From the NCBI RefSeq assembly GCF_027744825.2, contig NC_071347.1, positions 20,098,001 to 20,162,000 of the forward strand: DNA of 64,000 bases. Reading direction: 5' to 3'. Position numbers and translations under genes: made by a program. Each line of letters opens with the position of its first letter. The first letter of the stretch is position 1. Of the stretch, positions 24,624 to 36,758 are shown in pieces. The stretch is from Synchiropus splendidus (lineage: Eukaryota > Chordata > Actinopteri > Syngnathiformes > Callionymidae). The notes under the pieces are model-generated. The model saw nothing but the letters and a program-made list of their open reading frames with translations, was not told where the DNA came from and did no database searches.

Positions 24624-27600
24624 TTACTCTTGAGGGTCCGAGCTGCAGACCAGCGCCGGCAGGCCCGGCTCCGAGGGTTCCGAGGTTTTACTGTTGGGCT
24701 CGCTGTGGGCCACCACTGGGGTCTTTTTCTCCTCTGCTGTCTCTGGAGGGGTGTCAGCAGCCAGCTTGTTTTCAGTGGGGGCAGCACAGCCTCCAGGTGG
24801 GGGGCTTTGGTCGAGGGTGCCATTGGTGGTGACGGGGATGGGAGTCATAGCAGCTGCCTCAGGCCCAGATTCGGCTCCAGAATCTGCTTTACTCCCCGCC
24901 GCCCCTCCCGGCACCGCCGCCGAAGGACAGCTTTCTACGATGAGAGCGCCACCGCATGGTAGAATTCCCCGACTCCCTGCTGGTGCTGCCTGCTGTTGCT
25001 GGTCTGTGAAGCTCCTCTGCACTGTCTGAGTCTCAGCAGCCGGGTCAGATACAGGTGCAGGACAAGCCTGGACTCTCTTGTCTTGGCCGTTGGACTCCAC
25101 GGGCGACTGCTTGAAGCTAAAGTTCTGGATAAGGCGGATCAAGTTTTTGACTCGGTCAAGAGAAACCTGCATCTCCTTTTGTCGCGCCAGGATGCCGTTT
25201 TTACTCTCCATGCATTTCTGCGATGAAAATAAAAATCCAAATCAGAACCACGACCAAAGCGTACTGACAGTACCTAGAGTAGGTACTTACAGAGATGGAG
25301 TTGCTGAGCTGTTTGACTCGTTGTTCCAGTTGCTCTCTCTCTAGTTTCAGTTCGCAGCTCCACTTCATCAACTTCTGCTTCTCCTCTTCTTTAGCTGTCA
25401 ATCGTAGCAGCCGTCAATAAGAGCCGCCAGTGATCAAGATGGCCGTAAAACACACCCAAAGTCGACTAACAGAGTGTGGACCTCTGCCAAGTCACTCGTT
25501 TGCACCCACATTGTGATTTTCTTTAAACCAAAGTACCTGTCGTCATTTATTTTATCAATGAGCGGTAGAGAACTCTTAAAACACACAGGTGTCATGTGAG
25601 GACGAGCTTGTGGGAGCACCCGCCCATCTTCAGTCGGCTCTGTTCACTCACCAGTTCAAGTCCCAGTCTGGGAGCTAAACTTTCACCGGCATCCTCGCTG
25701 TCGCTTTGACAGCAGCCGCAAACTAGGTAGAATGGACAAAGCATCGGTACCTTCTTTGTATGCGATGTAGGAGTGGACTATGGCGAGCGTGCCGGGCCAG
25801 GGCAGGGCGTCTTCTTTCTTCAGGATCTGTGGAGAGACACTGGCACATGTCACAGAGGCAAAGAGACACGGAGGGAGTGGCACGCCGCGCTGTGGTGGCT
25901 CTGTGCTGCAACATGTGAGTGGATGGCGTGAGATGAATGACAGAAAACAAAAAGGTGCCGTATGTGTGTGAGCTTACAAAGACCTGAACAGTTGCCCCCC
26001 TGTCCTTTTCCGTTGTCTTGGTTACCTGGTGTTGACATTTTGGACAGATCCACATGCCTTTAGGAATGGTTTTCAGCGGGGGATCCAGGCAGTCCAGGTG
26101 GTACACACGAGAACATGTGTCACACATGAGCAGCTGTCCGCTGCGTCTGCACACGGTGCAGAAGTCCTCGTGGATGTCTCCCTGCGAGTGAGAATTGGAC
26201 CAATCAGTGTCCCGGGCTGCAGGAGCAGCAGGAGCAGCGGAGTCGACGTGGGTTAGTGTCGGGTCATCTGACTGACATGTGAGTTAAAGGGTCCGGAGAA
26301 TGTAGATCACAATAATGTTGGGGGCATCGGATTATGGAGACACACTGAGGGACTAAACTCCTTCTAATGAGTTTCAGGGGAGATCCGCTTCCATCACAAC
26401 AAAAAAATAAAAAAAAGCTCCAGATATTCCTTGGCCGATTGATAGAGGACTGAGAGCTGCTGTTTTAGAAAAGAAAAACAGCTCAAGAATTGTAGATTGA
26501 AAAAGAAAAAAGTTCTTAACTCTTAAAACCCTAACTGTGCTGTAAGAACTATAATTCCACGGTTGAATGACGTCGGATGCCTCCCTAACGCAGAGAATCC
26601 AGCTCTTATTTACGAAGCTCGTCCGAGTGCTGGAAGCAAACACTGACTTGGAAGAGAGCAACCCCCGCTGCGAGACACCAGCGGGACACTGTTCACTTTG
26701 TAAGACTGACTCAAATGGTGAAGACACACTCATGACATGATGACTGACAGTCTGTCCCCCCAAGATTACTTACGTCCCCAGAGGCGGGGCTGGGCAGAGG
26801 GGGGGGACGAGCGGGGCTGGAGGGGGAGGTCGGGGTGGTGCCGCCCAGCTCTGGGACGCTGCAGTACTTGGGGGGGCGACCTGGTGGAATGAGACGGAAC
26901 AAAAAGATGGAGACACATGGAGTCAGCACGTACCTGAGAGGACGAGTCTTCATTGGCTAGCATGAAGGAGAGGGCGAGGGAGGAGTCAGAGCAGAAACAC
27001 TGTTAGTTAGCCAGGGAACCCAGACGACAACAACCCTGACTGGACCCTCCGAGGATGGACCCGAGCAGAGAGGGGCCAGGCAAAATGGCACATCCCATCT
27101 CTCGCTCCACTAAACCAACCTACAAGCCACAACCTCAACCCGATAAGTAAACAATCGGGAACAGACCCAGCACAAAATGCAACAACACAAGGCTGAGTGT
27201 TTCCAGACGTGCAACACCTCCTCAAGACTTGCACCCAGAAAAACGGAGGACAACCAGGCAGGCACACTGGAACGCGCCAGGCTAATGATGGCAAGTTTGC
27301 TTAAACTGACGTGGCGCTCTGAGCCCAACAGCTTCAGGACTTCCCTCTGCAGAGAGCTGGAATGTAGTTTCATGAATCCCCAGAGGCAACGTGCAAGTTT
27401 GCACAGCTGCCGCTCATCTTGCACCTGCGCCACCTGCAGGCTCGGTCGCTGCACATGAACGTGCTTCTTGGCACAGCTTTACCCGGGTTCTGCTCGCTGC
27501 TGGATCAGTGATCTACTCACTACAGGAGCCTTTTCTCTACTTACTGCCACCTGCTGGATCTTAGATCCTGGGGTGATACAGACCTCTCTTCCTGGTGCCC

Positions 27601-30600
27601 TGGTGCAGCGGACTGTTCAGGTAACTGACGGCACTCTTCTTCCTCTGAAACACATACGTCATGATATGATAAGTTTCACGTCTTCTTTTGTCGCCTAACC
27701 TTCCTCTGTGGTCGTCAGAAAGCCTACCTCGGGTTCAAACATGGCACCACTGTACACAGGGTTTGCCGTAGTCCTTCTCTTTCTTTCCTGGCGTTTACTT
27801 TGAATCTCTGCCAACCAAAAGTGTCAACACATCAGAAGAGCACATTTAATTGGATAAACAGGACAAATGTTTAACTATTAAAATGACTCAAGCGCATCTT
27901 CCCGCCCTGTCAAGATCAGGTTCCTGGGTCAAGGCACACCTGTCAGCAGAGTCCACAGCACTCCTGCTGCTCCCCTAACAAGCGTCATCATTCATGCATA
28001 GTCCTGGAATTGGACCTGGTTGGTCTCTCCAGTCACTGACACCATACTCAGTCATCCACTGGCCAGGATGGACAATCTGGCACATGCTAGTCACTTGCAA
28101 GTCTAGACCCTTCCACAATAGCAGAAGATTTTGAGTTCTCAGAACCACCACGTTACCACCGCACGAGTGTCCAGTGGGGGCGGGGACATGGGCGGAGACA
28201 TACAGACGCTAAGATGTTTAATTCATTGTTAAGATCCACATCAGCAGCTGAGTTACAAGCATTAGTGCTAGGGCTGTAGCAAGTACTTGCAACTACAACA
28301 ACAGCGCAATGGAGCACAGGACAGGGCGACTCCACAACAACAGAAGCCTCATTTCTGCTCTGGACACGTTGTGAACGTGTGCACATTGAGGCATCAACAA
28401 CTGGATCGCAAGTTCACACATCAAAATTCATTTAAAAAAAAAAAACCATCTTGAAGTGCTGGTGTAATGCTTCTTAACAGAGGAAACATTTCTGTTGCTT
28501 CAAGAGGTGGTGTAGCATAAATAAACTGCCTCTATGGCAAGTGTGAGAAATGCTGTCTCTCATCCGTGGTCTCATTTTGCTCATGGTTGAGTCTGTATCT
28601 GTCAGTAACACTTGTAACAACAATGGCTGCCATCGCACCTTCACTCCCTCCCGTCCAATCAGCAGTGCCTGTGGGTGTGTCACAGGTGTGTGTTTGTGTG
28701 TGTGTGTGTGTACTCTTTATCTCACTTTGGGATGTCTAGTGAGGTATACCAAAAATGGTCTGGGGCCATTTTTTCGGCCCCTTTGGGCATTAGAAATGCC
28801 CTTATATGCATAACTACCAAAGACAAACCAACACAGACCACCGGGTGGAGACATGGCAACGAGGGTTGCTTCCTGCAGAGTGCATGTGTTCTGGAACCAT
28901 TTAATCCAGAACACTGTTCTAAGAATGCAGGCACACCAGTAATGCAGCCCTTACACACACAGATAAGGACCATAACACATCTGCAGGTATAGACGAACAT
29001 CAGCTGAGCGGACGTACCACAGCAGGTACAGAGCGATGCAAAGAGACAAGGTAGGGCACTCACCTTCTAGGTGGTCATGTGTCACAAGACCCAGGGATCC
29101 CATGAAGGCCAGTTTCTGCAAGACAGTAAGCTTCATGGGTGAAACAAACCTTTGTCTACGGTCAATTCTCCTTCAGAACCAGAAACTCAGAGACCAGAAG
29201 TTTGGTTGGATTCTGTCTGATAATTGATTGGGTATGAAAAGCATGTATAACGCACATACAAGAGGTTAAAGTTACACACCTCGGGATTCTCTTCCTTCTT
29301 AGATCTGGAGCAGGGAGAAAGTGGCGGGGTTGAAGTAGATGGGAGAGTGATGACAGCTTTCGGCTCGGCTCCACCTTCTGTTTTAACAGTCTGTTCAAAG
29401 CAAAAGGGAAGAGTCAACACTGGTGTCTCGAACACACATCGCCGGATTGACAATGATCGCACCTTGGGTTCCAGCGTCAGGCTGCTGATCTGAATTGGTT
29501 GTGTTGGAGTCTGGGCGGTGACCACTATGGGGTCTGGAGTGTTGGGGTGAGTAGTGAAGTGGGTGGCAGTAGCTGAGACAGGAGTGGTGATGACGATTCC
29601 TGTCAGAGGTGCAGAGCCCGTCTTGGGACAGGGCTGACCATTGACAATGCGGACCTGGTGTACTGGAGCAGCTGTGGGCAATGAGGACGTCAGCTTGGTC
29701 GTCAACATGACGGGTCTTTGCAACAACTGCGGGGCTGCCATCATAGGCGGAGGTGGGGCTGGCGCGATGGGAACGTTGACTGTGGTCACCGGCTTTGGCC
29801 GAACCTGCTGGAGAGACGGGCGATGAATCACTGTGTTCAAGACACTTGTGACTTTCGGTGGACATACCTGGGGCTGATAGGTGGGCCGAGACGTTAATCC
29901 AGGAGGAGGAACGAACTGAGGAACTTTGATCGGCTGAGCCGTGGTGGTGGCCTGCACCTATGAAGCAGCAGGAGGCAGCCGTGAGCTGACCACGCTGCAT
30001 GATGTTCACACACATTCAACACATAACTCACCACCAGCGTGTTCTTAGAGACTAGTCTTACAGGTTCTGCACTCTGACTGGTCAGCTTGCCTGCAACCTG
30101 CAGATTGATTGGGGAGTTCTGCAGGTCAGGTTTGGTGATAGCTGTGGTTACCATGGTGACAGTGGGAGGGCGGTGTGGCAGGACAGGTAAAGTGGTTGTT
30201 GCTGCAGCTTTTAGCACCAGAGGTAGCGTCTTTGTAGCCAAGACCGGAGTTACTGTTAGTGTCTGGGAAGGAACCTCTGTTAGCGTACGCACACAATTAC
30301 ACTCACACTCTTTTCTTCATTTACCTGCATACTCGGAGTCTTCAGGTCAACTGCAGCCTGAAGTTTCTCTGGTTCTTGTTTTACCAACAACTCTTTCCTC
30401 AACTGTTCCACCACCTTTTTCTGCAAAGCACGCAGTGGGACAGAACAACACAAGACAGCATGTCAAAGGGAGCACACACGGATCTAAATTATAATTTTTT
30501 TTTACGTCAATGTCTATCAAAGAACTGAGGTTTCAGTTAGTTCAGTGACAAATCTGTGATGATTCCAGTGCTGATGGAACAAGCATGGTTCATTTCCTGA

Positions 30601-31777
30601 AGTCTAGATCTAGGTGTCTCATCAATCCAGGTCTCATTGGGTCACAAAAATCTAACAGAACTTTAAACATAGGTTATAAAACTAGGTGTGTTTGTTCATG
30701 CTACCCATCGTACCTGCTTCTCACTCAAGGCTGTGATCTTTGCTTGCAGTTCGTGCAGCTGCTTCTTCAGATCTGCGTTCTGAAACCCAAGAAATCACTT
30801 GAGCGTTCGCTGTTTGTTTGTACGGTTGCATAAGACGGGTAAACTCACCTGGGGGTCCTGCTTCATCTGGGCAACCAGTTTCTGCACATACAGGAGAAAG
30901 ACTCTCTTAGACTTGAGACCTCCAGTAAATGTGTAAGCAGTCAATCTAGGATACATCAGTTCACAAACCATAAAAATAAATGTCTCCGGTGAATAAATAA
31001 TTAGTGAACTCCAGCGTGTACTTCCTTTTGTCCCATGCTTGAAGCCCCACTCACAACAGAGACAATTTCACACTGATCTCTCAAGTCTTCAATATACTTC
31101 ATCAAATCAAGTATTGATGAAATTAACTGACCTCCCTGCAATATGTTCGGAAGGTAACTCTGGGTTTTAATTAAATCTGGTTGTTTTTTTTATCTGGTTC
31201 TTAAATCTTTAACTCCTTAGATTGAGACCGTTTTCAGTCTCATGACAGCGAGCTCACCAGGTGCATGGTTCCTTTTGGGCAGCTGCAGCAATGCAATGTC
31301 CCAACTTGGGATCTTGATCAATAGGCAATAAGATCATCATTTTAACCAAGATGTAATTTTTTTCAATAAAAAAGTTAAGCATTCTAACAGAACTGACCTC
31401 TGTGGTGGAACTCAATCCTGATATGAATAATAAACTTCAGAAGTTTATTAATTTGTTTTGTCACACAATCGCTCAGTGATCAACTTCCGTATCTGACAGC
31501 TGTTTACTAAGTTTACATCAAATGATATTAAGACAGGTTCACCCTATTTCACCATTTTCACTGGAAGAAACAAAATGTGATCATATGCGAATTACAGGCT
31601 GGCGTTGGACACACACCAGTAAACTGCCCAGCACCAGCTGTCATTTGATGAGCGAATGCTCAAGCACATTTTTTACAGCATAACAGGATGTAAAACAATG
31701 AAATGGACTGGTGTATCGACCTGATGGACCTGGATCTCCACCTTCAGCGCCTCTTGCAAAGTCTGTAGTTCCATCAT
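24624..31777 (-). CDS. phf21a: PHD finger protein 21A (BHC80)
   Basis: PHF21A is the BHC80 subunit of the LSD1-CoREST histone demethylase complex; its PHD finger binds histone H3 unmethylated at Lys4. Coding exons, 5' to 3': 31777-31721, 30881-30849, 30780-30714, 30420-30325, 30262-30032, 29957-29868, 29804-29463, 29390-29280, 29115-29064, 27808-27728, 27644-27584, 26880-26774, 26181-26026, 25824-25752, 25394-25291, 25217-24624. The start encodes [18 protein letters not shown], identical to the mammalian N-terminus; a second ATG directly precedes it. Then come a coiled coil, a Pro/Thr/Val-rich region ([12 protein letters not shown]), [17 protein letters not shown], an AT-hook TRKRGRPPKY split by an intron, the PHD finger ([21 protein letters not shown]4HC3 complete), the segment [17 protein letters not shown], and a C-terminal coiled coil. 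5' non-coding exons probably lie at about 31878-31913, 32843-32880 and 33620-33790. Confidence 0.95.
25395..25751. other. phf21a intron, nothing further seen
   Basis: A 357-bp intron between the exons coding IAYKEG and AKEEEKQK. No repeat or extra exon recognised. Confidence 0.7.
26182..27583. other. phf21a introns around the AT-hook exon
   Basis: Contains the exon 26880-26774 flanked by introns of 592 bp (26182-26773) and 703 bp (26881-27583). In mammals the AT-hook is in a region spliced differently in neuronal and general PHF21A isoforms, so an alternative exon could be hidden here; I could not identify one with confidence. Confidence 0.4.
27809..29063. other. phf21a intron with (GT)n tract
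   Basis: A 1255-bp intron. It carries a short (GT)n microsatellite at about 28683-28711 and an A-rich run near 28434-28445. No coding or RNA feature was recognised. Confidence 0.6.
30882..31720. other. phf21a intron 1 of the coding region
   Basis: An 839-bp intron between the MELQTLQ exon and the [10 protein letters not shown] exon. Its donor reads GTCGAT, which is a weak splice site. No repeat was clearly identified. Confidence 0.5.
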
Positions 31778-33790
31778 GGATCCAGTCAATCTGTCAGCTG
31801 GTCGATCAGCCTGTAGTAACGACAAGAGTCTAGCGTCAACACAACTTCACGACAGCAGGGCAGAAAAGAACAGAAGTTTACCTGAACGCCGTCTCCAGTA
31901 GGAACACCATCCACCTGAAGCATGAACAAGCAACTAGACAATTGAAAACAAAGAAATCAACACTCATCAATGGTGTTACAAACAATAATAATAATACAGA
32001 CATTACGTGACCTATAGTTTCCTTGTTATTACATACAATCATTACATGCTTGTACAAACATGATTCATGGATCATTCTCCGCTTGCCTTTTAAAGGTATG
32101 ACTGCTGACAGCATCAATTAGCCATATATTTGCTGTGACGAACAGAAATTAATCTACCTTTTAGAATTTTTACATACAAATTTTAAAATGATTTGTCAAT
32201 GAGTCTCTCATTTTTATTCACACTTAATAATAGCTTTGTGCTTGACTTGGTCATTATTTGGATGACATGTATCACACTGTTAAATAACTGTTTGGCCATT
32301 AGTCACTATCTGCAAATTTATAACTTGTGAGCTGACTTTTTTTTTTTTTAAGTGTACTTTGCTTTTCGATTGGTATTTGTCCCTCTTGTCTGGAGTTCTT
32401 ATCTGCTGTTGTAAATTTAGAATTTCCCAACACAGGACTAATAAAGGAATCATTTCTTGTCTTATTAATTTAACTGGTTAACGCTTTGTTGCATAGTTGT
32501 AATTTATCTGTGTACAAGTGATCTACACAGATCTTGGTAATAATGTAATCACCACCTGTCGATACTGCATTTACCGCAACACAAACTTTACTTTATATAT
32601 ATTCTCCCAAAACTTTTGTTTCCAGTATCCAGGTATTGTTACATATATAGTTTCATGTGTGATCTTATGAAGACAGATTCCATGTATTTATCATGCATAT
32701 TTATCAGTCAGTGCTGAAACAATTGAAATCCAAAGATAGATACATTATTATTATTATATTATTTCATCATGAGATTGGAAAAAAATAAACTTTGAAATCA
32801 ACACTAAAGTAGATTCCATGTTCATCAAAGACCCACCTGCCTGTGGGAATGGACTCCACCCGTCTGCGCTGCCCTGCACCACACAACAAACACACAATAA
32901 CGTTCATATTTAGGATTTGCATATTTTCCTTTTCCTATGTTCGAGTCTGATTAATGGCATTTGTGATCATAGATTAAAAAAGTTGTCATAAAGAGTGAGT
33001 CCCGCGTGATCTGTACATGAGCACTGGAACTTCTTATAACGATCCATCTTTTCAAACAGAAACCTAAAGTGAATCCACGATGAATGTGATAAATCTGACG
33101 ACGCTCACTCGTGAGAATGAAATTGCGGACATCTTCATTTGGAACTATTTTGCTCCGCTTAACACAACACAAACGTCAGCATTGTTTATGAAGTATATTA
33201 TTTGCATTATTGATGCACTTTAAAACATATTCGGCGTCGTTTTCCTAATTGCCACTCTGACAAAGCAATAGTACTTACAATGTTTTGGTTTTTGGAGTAA
33301 CACAAAATGTTAACCGACTTGGGCAGCAGTTGGGCCAATTTAACAACACTGACAAACACACCGGGAAATAGTCGAAACGCCTGGTATACAAATACGCGGT
33401 GGATTACTACCGAGCTACCAAATATTAAAATATCAGAGGACAGAGCGAAAGCAAACGCCTGAAAACAGGCGGAACGTGGTAAGAGCCAGGGATACCAACA
33501 AACATCTGGATTGGATGTTGAAGGCTAAAATGGAGTCTTCCCATCAACAGTTTCTGGGACAAGACGCACTCAAAAGTGTTTTTGTTACGAGGATGACATA
33601 ACAACACATTTAGAAATGTTCACCACGAAGTTCGACAGGAGGTCCCGGTCCTGCTCATCAACTTGCCGCCATGTTAGAACCTCGCTTCTGTCGCGGTTCC
33701 GTGGTTCTGATGCTTTTGAGTGTTGAAATGTGATGCTAATAGCTAAGCACTACTGCTAGCCACAGCCTAGCCGCCGTGCTAACTTGTTAG
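31778..33790 (-). promoter_or_regulatory. phf21a: phf21a 5' UTR exons and introns
   Basis: Splice-like short exons without a start codon in frame appear at about 31913-31878 and 32880-32843. A further likely first exon at about 33790-33625 contains a five-codon upstream frame on the minus strand (ATG at 33672, stop at 33658-33660, encoding MAAS). Such a frame could damp translation if transcribed. A fish LINE-like 3' tail is at 32395-32465 (listed separately). Exon limits are inferred from GT/AG sites only. Confidence 0.4.
32395..32465 (+). repeat. Fish LINE-like 3' tail
   Basis: TTCCCAACACAGGACTAATA followed by AAGGAATCATTTCTTGTCTT resembles the common fish LINE 3' end (a TTTCCC...ACTAATAAAGG tail followed by short TCTTAT-type repeats). 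It lies in a phf21a 5' UTR intron and no reverse transcriptase frame accompanies it. Confidence 0.45.
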
Positions 33791-35672
33791 CCGCGCTTGC
33801 TAACTTTCACAGCCCACACAAACACGTTGGTCCGCGACCGTGAGAGATAAAAACACAAGCGGGGGACACGGGGCTCGGAAGGACGCCATGTTTCAGAATA
33901 ACGGCGACGACCAGGCGTCGCTGTGGAAGTTCGTACGGCCTCTTGTTCCTCCGTAACTCTGAAACAAGAAGCAGAGACCCGAAGCCGCTGGGTGAGGTGC
34001 CGGGCACCTGCACCCCGACCCACGGCAGCAACACCCCAGCTCGGGCCCATAACACCTGGACTCGGGCCACAGATCCGCCCGTTGAAGTCTGACAACAGAA
34101 GATTAAAGTTACAGAATATAAAACCCAAAGACTCACAGAGCAGCGGTTCCTCCTGGTAATTAAATAAATATGTCCGAGACCAGGTCCAGTTTAAGCCGCA
34201 GCACCGGGTGGGTCCGCCACCTTCTCCGCGCCGCTACCTTGTTCTCTATCTTGATACAAATTTAATTTCAAATTAATTTGAGAGAAATCCCAAAAACTGA
34301 AGCTACAAAACAAGAAGAACTCTTCTTCAATCTCATTCAGCTCAGCCTCAGCACAACACAGATCATTGCGCCCCGAACTGGACGAGGGGGGACCTCAATT
34401 CTGGGTCTACAGGACCATGTCCCGTTAGAAACTAGCACATTGACTCGGATTCACATCACACGGTATCATGGGCTGAAAAATGAAAGTGATCATGGATGCA
34501 AAACCGACTCTAGAAGGGGCTCGAAAAGCGGACTACTTTTTGTGTCGGTGCTGCGAATTTATTTCACTTTGCCTAAGGAACGGGAGTGCTGCGACTCCCA
34601 TTGCCTAGGGAAAAAACCCGGATGTAAACTCAGTGAAACTCTACGGAGAGAAAGTAGACATGCGCGTGCGTGTGCGCACGCAGCAAGCGTAGTTGTCGAC
34701 TCCAGACTTCAGGCCGCTCACACGACGCGGTGACCGGCCGACCGTCGGACAGCTGGGCCCGGTTGGACCGCAGGAGTTTCGAACTCATCGGTGGAAGGCT
34801 TCACAACGTAGATCCAACACTTGTCGTCAATGCGGTTGCTCCGACGTTAGGGGGCGCAACGTCGCTGCCCCACCTCAAGACTGCATGGTGTAGTTGTTCG
34901 GAAATACATTATTAATTACCTACCCGATTAATAAAATATATTTGGATCATAAAATTAAAATGCATTGATGAATTCGTGAACAGCCCTTGTTGTTTGTGGG
35001 TTATTTATTTATTAGTTACTTCTACTTATTGTTCATTTTTATTTTATTTTATTTCTTTTCTTCTTCTTCTACCTCTTCTGGTTTGTTCATTATTACACAT
35101 TGTTGGTGGGATCCTGACTGATCTTGGCAAGAAAGCTGATTCTGATTCTAATGAAATGCAATTAAAACAAATGATTTGTGGTCATTTATTTTCAGATTTT
35201 AGGTTTGTTTTGATATTTTTACTTCCCCTTTACTTGCTAACAGAGACTTTAGTGAATGTTCTTATCAGCTGTTAGATAAAGACCACAAAGCTAGTGTTTT
35301 GTGAGGCATGAGCACTTTGCTATGATCAGAAACAGTGAAAAATGAGTTGGGTTTTGCAGGACAACAGAGGTCTGTGTTTGAACGGAGCCATTGCTTTGTT
35401 GACACCTCCACCAACGATGGAACAGATGAACCCGTTGGACTGCCGAAGTCAGTTAAACGCCCCAACTCTGAAGAGGCTCATGAAGAAGTCTTAATTGTGC
35501 CCTTCTAAATCAGTTCACAGTGGCGGTGGTGGGAGGTGTCGCTTGGCTGGTACCACCGGCGCCTGCCTAACAAGGGTTTATGTCATCTTCAGCTGGAGGG
35601 GTCGGTGGGCGAGGGACAAAGGGCAGCAGTCTCTTTTTCCAGAATCAGTTCTAATTCGGCTGCCGAGGCGAC
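33791..35672. other. Intergenic region between phf21a and cd59-like, divergent promoters
   Basis: phf21a (-) and the cd59-like gene (+) diverge here. A GC-rich part at about 33990-34240 and another at 34640-34870 are CpG-rich and may be promoters. A motif ending GATTCTGATTCTAATGAAAT near 35130-35152 resembles a fish repeat tail. Open frames (for example 34278-34733) show no recognisable domain. Confidence 0.45.
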
Positions 35673-36479
35673 ATGTTGAGACGGTGTGGGATCCTGCTGC
35701 TGCTCTGTGGCCTGCTGACGCCCGGTGAGTGGACCAGAACCAGCACCAGTTGTGGCAGGAATGTTGATGATGACAGCTCCTTCTCTGTGTCGAGGTTCTG
35801 GGCTGCGGTGCTACAGGTGCTCCGACTACTCGGGCCGCTGTGAGAACGTCCAGGAGTGCACGTATGAAGACGCCTGCCTGTCACTGAGTGAACGAGGTTT
35901 GTTGTTGCGTGCACATCCAGAACTTCAGAGTTGTTTGTGTGTTCTCTATAGTTGTCTCTATAGTCTCTATAGGCCTCTTACTTGTTTATTTGTCTATAAC
36001 TCTGCCTTATTGTGGGTTATTTTGCTGATTTGTGGACATTTGTCTTGTGGCATGAATGTTTGTGCCTGCTGTGTGTTTGTTTTGTGTTTTTTTTCCTGTG
36101 TGTTGTCTCTTGTGTTTGGGTTTTTCATTTGTGTGTCTGCATTGTACGGGTTTTATTTTTGGCTCTGTTTTGTTTCTTTTGTGTCGGTCTCTTCGGTGCA
36201 TTTGTGAGTCTCACTGTCGCACTAGTGTCTTCTCCTTCTGTATATATGTCACTCTTGGTGTGTGTGTGTCTGTGTGCAGGTGGCCGGACTGTGCGACAGT
36301 GTGTGCGATACACAGAGTGCAACGTCTCCCGGCTGACTCAGATGTTTCCATTCATCTCCGACTTCATGTTCCGCTGCTGCAGCAGCAACCTCTGTAACAG
36401 CGGCCACACCCTGGCCAAGGCCACGCCCCTGCTGCCTCTGATTGGCTCGCTGCTGGTTATGCTTCTTTGCCGCTCCTGA
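35673..36479 (+). CDS. cd59: CD59-like GPI-anchored Ly6/uPAR protein
   Basis: CD59 is a GPI-anchored surface protein that blocks the last step of complement membrane-attack-complex assembly; other Ly6 proteins act as receptor modulators. Three exons join in phase: 35673-35724 (signal peptide), 35795-35896, 36280-36479, encoding 117 residues. The signal peptide is MLRRCGILLLLCGLLTPG. The mature chain begins LRCYRCSDYSGRC and has ten cysteines in the three-finger pattern (CTYEDAC, QCVRYTEC, CCSSNLCN). The C-terminus is hydrophobic (PLLPLIGSLLVMLL) after a small-residue site, as expected for GPI attachment. Gene structure (signal exon, then two exons) fits Ly6 genes. A poly(A) signal AATAAA is at 36548-36553. 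Assignment to CD59 rather than another Ly6 member rests on the CYRCSDYSGRC and CTYEDACLSLSE motifs. It converges with the Kir6 gene. Confidence 0.82.
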
Positions 36480-36547
36480 GTCACCTATATGTGAAAGAAA
36501 GCTTCTGTATTTAAGACCTCATTCTTCACGTGTCAAGGGGGTAGCAA

Positions 36548-36553
36548 AATAAA
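36548..36553 (+). promoter_or_regulatory. cd59: cd59-like poly(A) signal
   Basis: AATAAA 68 bases past the stop codon on the plus strand. Confidence 0.65.
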
Positions 36554-36758
36554 TCAATAAATCCTGAGCAAGTGACTTGTGTTGTTGTTGTTTATGGTAA
36601 CGTCTGCTGGTCAAAATCAAAATACTGATGTTCTTTTTTACAGAATTTGAAAGTGTAGACTAGAGTTCAGACAGGAAACACTCATTAAAAGTAGAATTCA
36701 CTATCATTTACTTGATAAATTATTAAAATACAGACACAAAAGAAGACCCAGCAAAGTG

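Noticed and set aside
34278..34733. 151-codon plus-strand frame in the phf21a/cd59 intergenic region
   Set aside because: Low-complexity composition, no domain and no start context; likely chance in CpG-richer DNA.
35725..36207. 160-codon frame overlapping the cd59-like gene
   Set aside because: It reads through exon 2 of the cd59-like gene into the intron at 35897. The spliced model gives the complete ten-cysteine domain.
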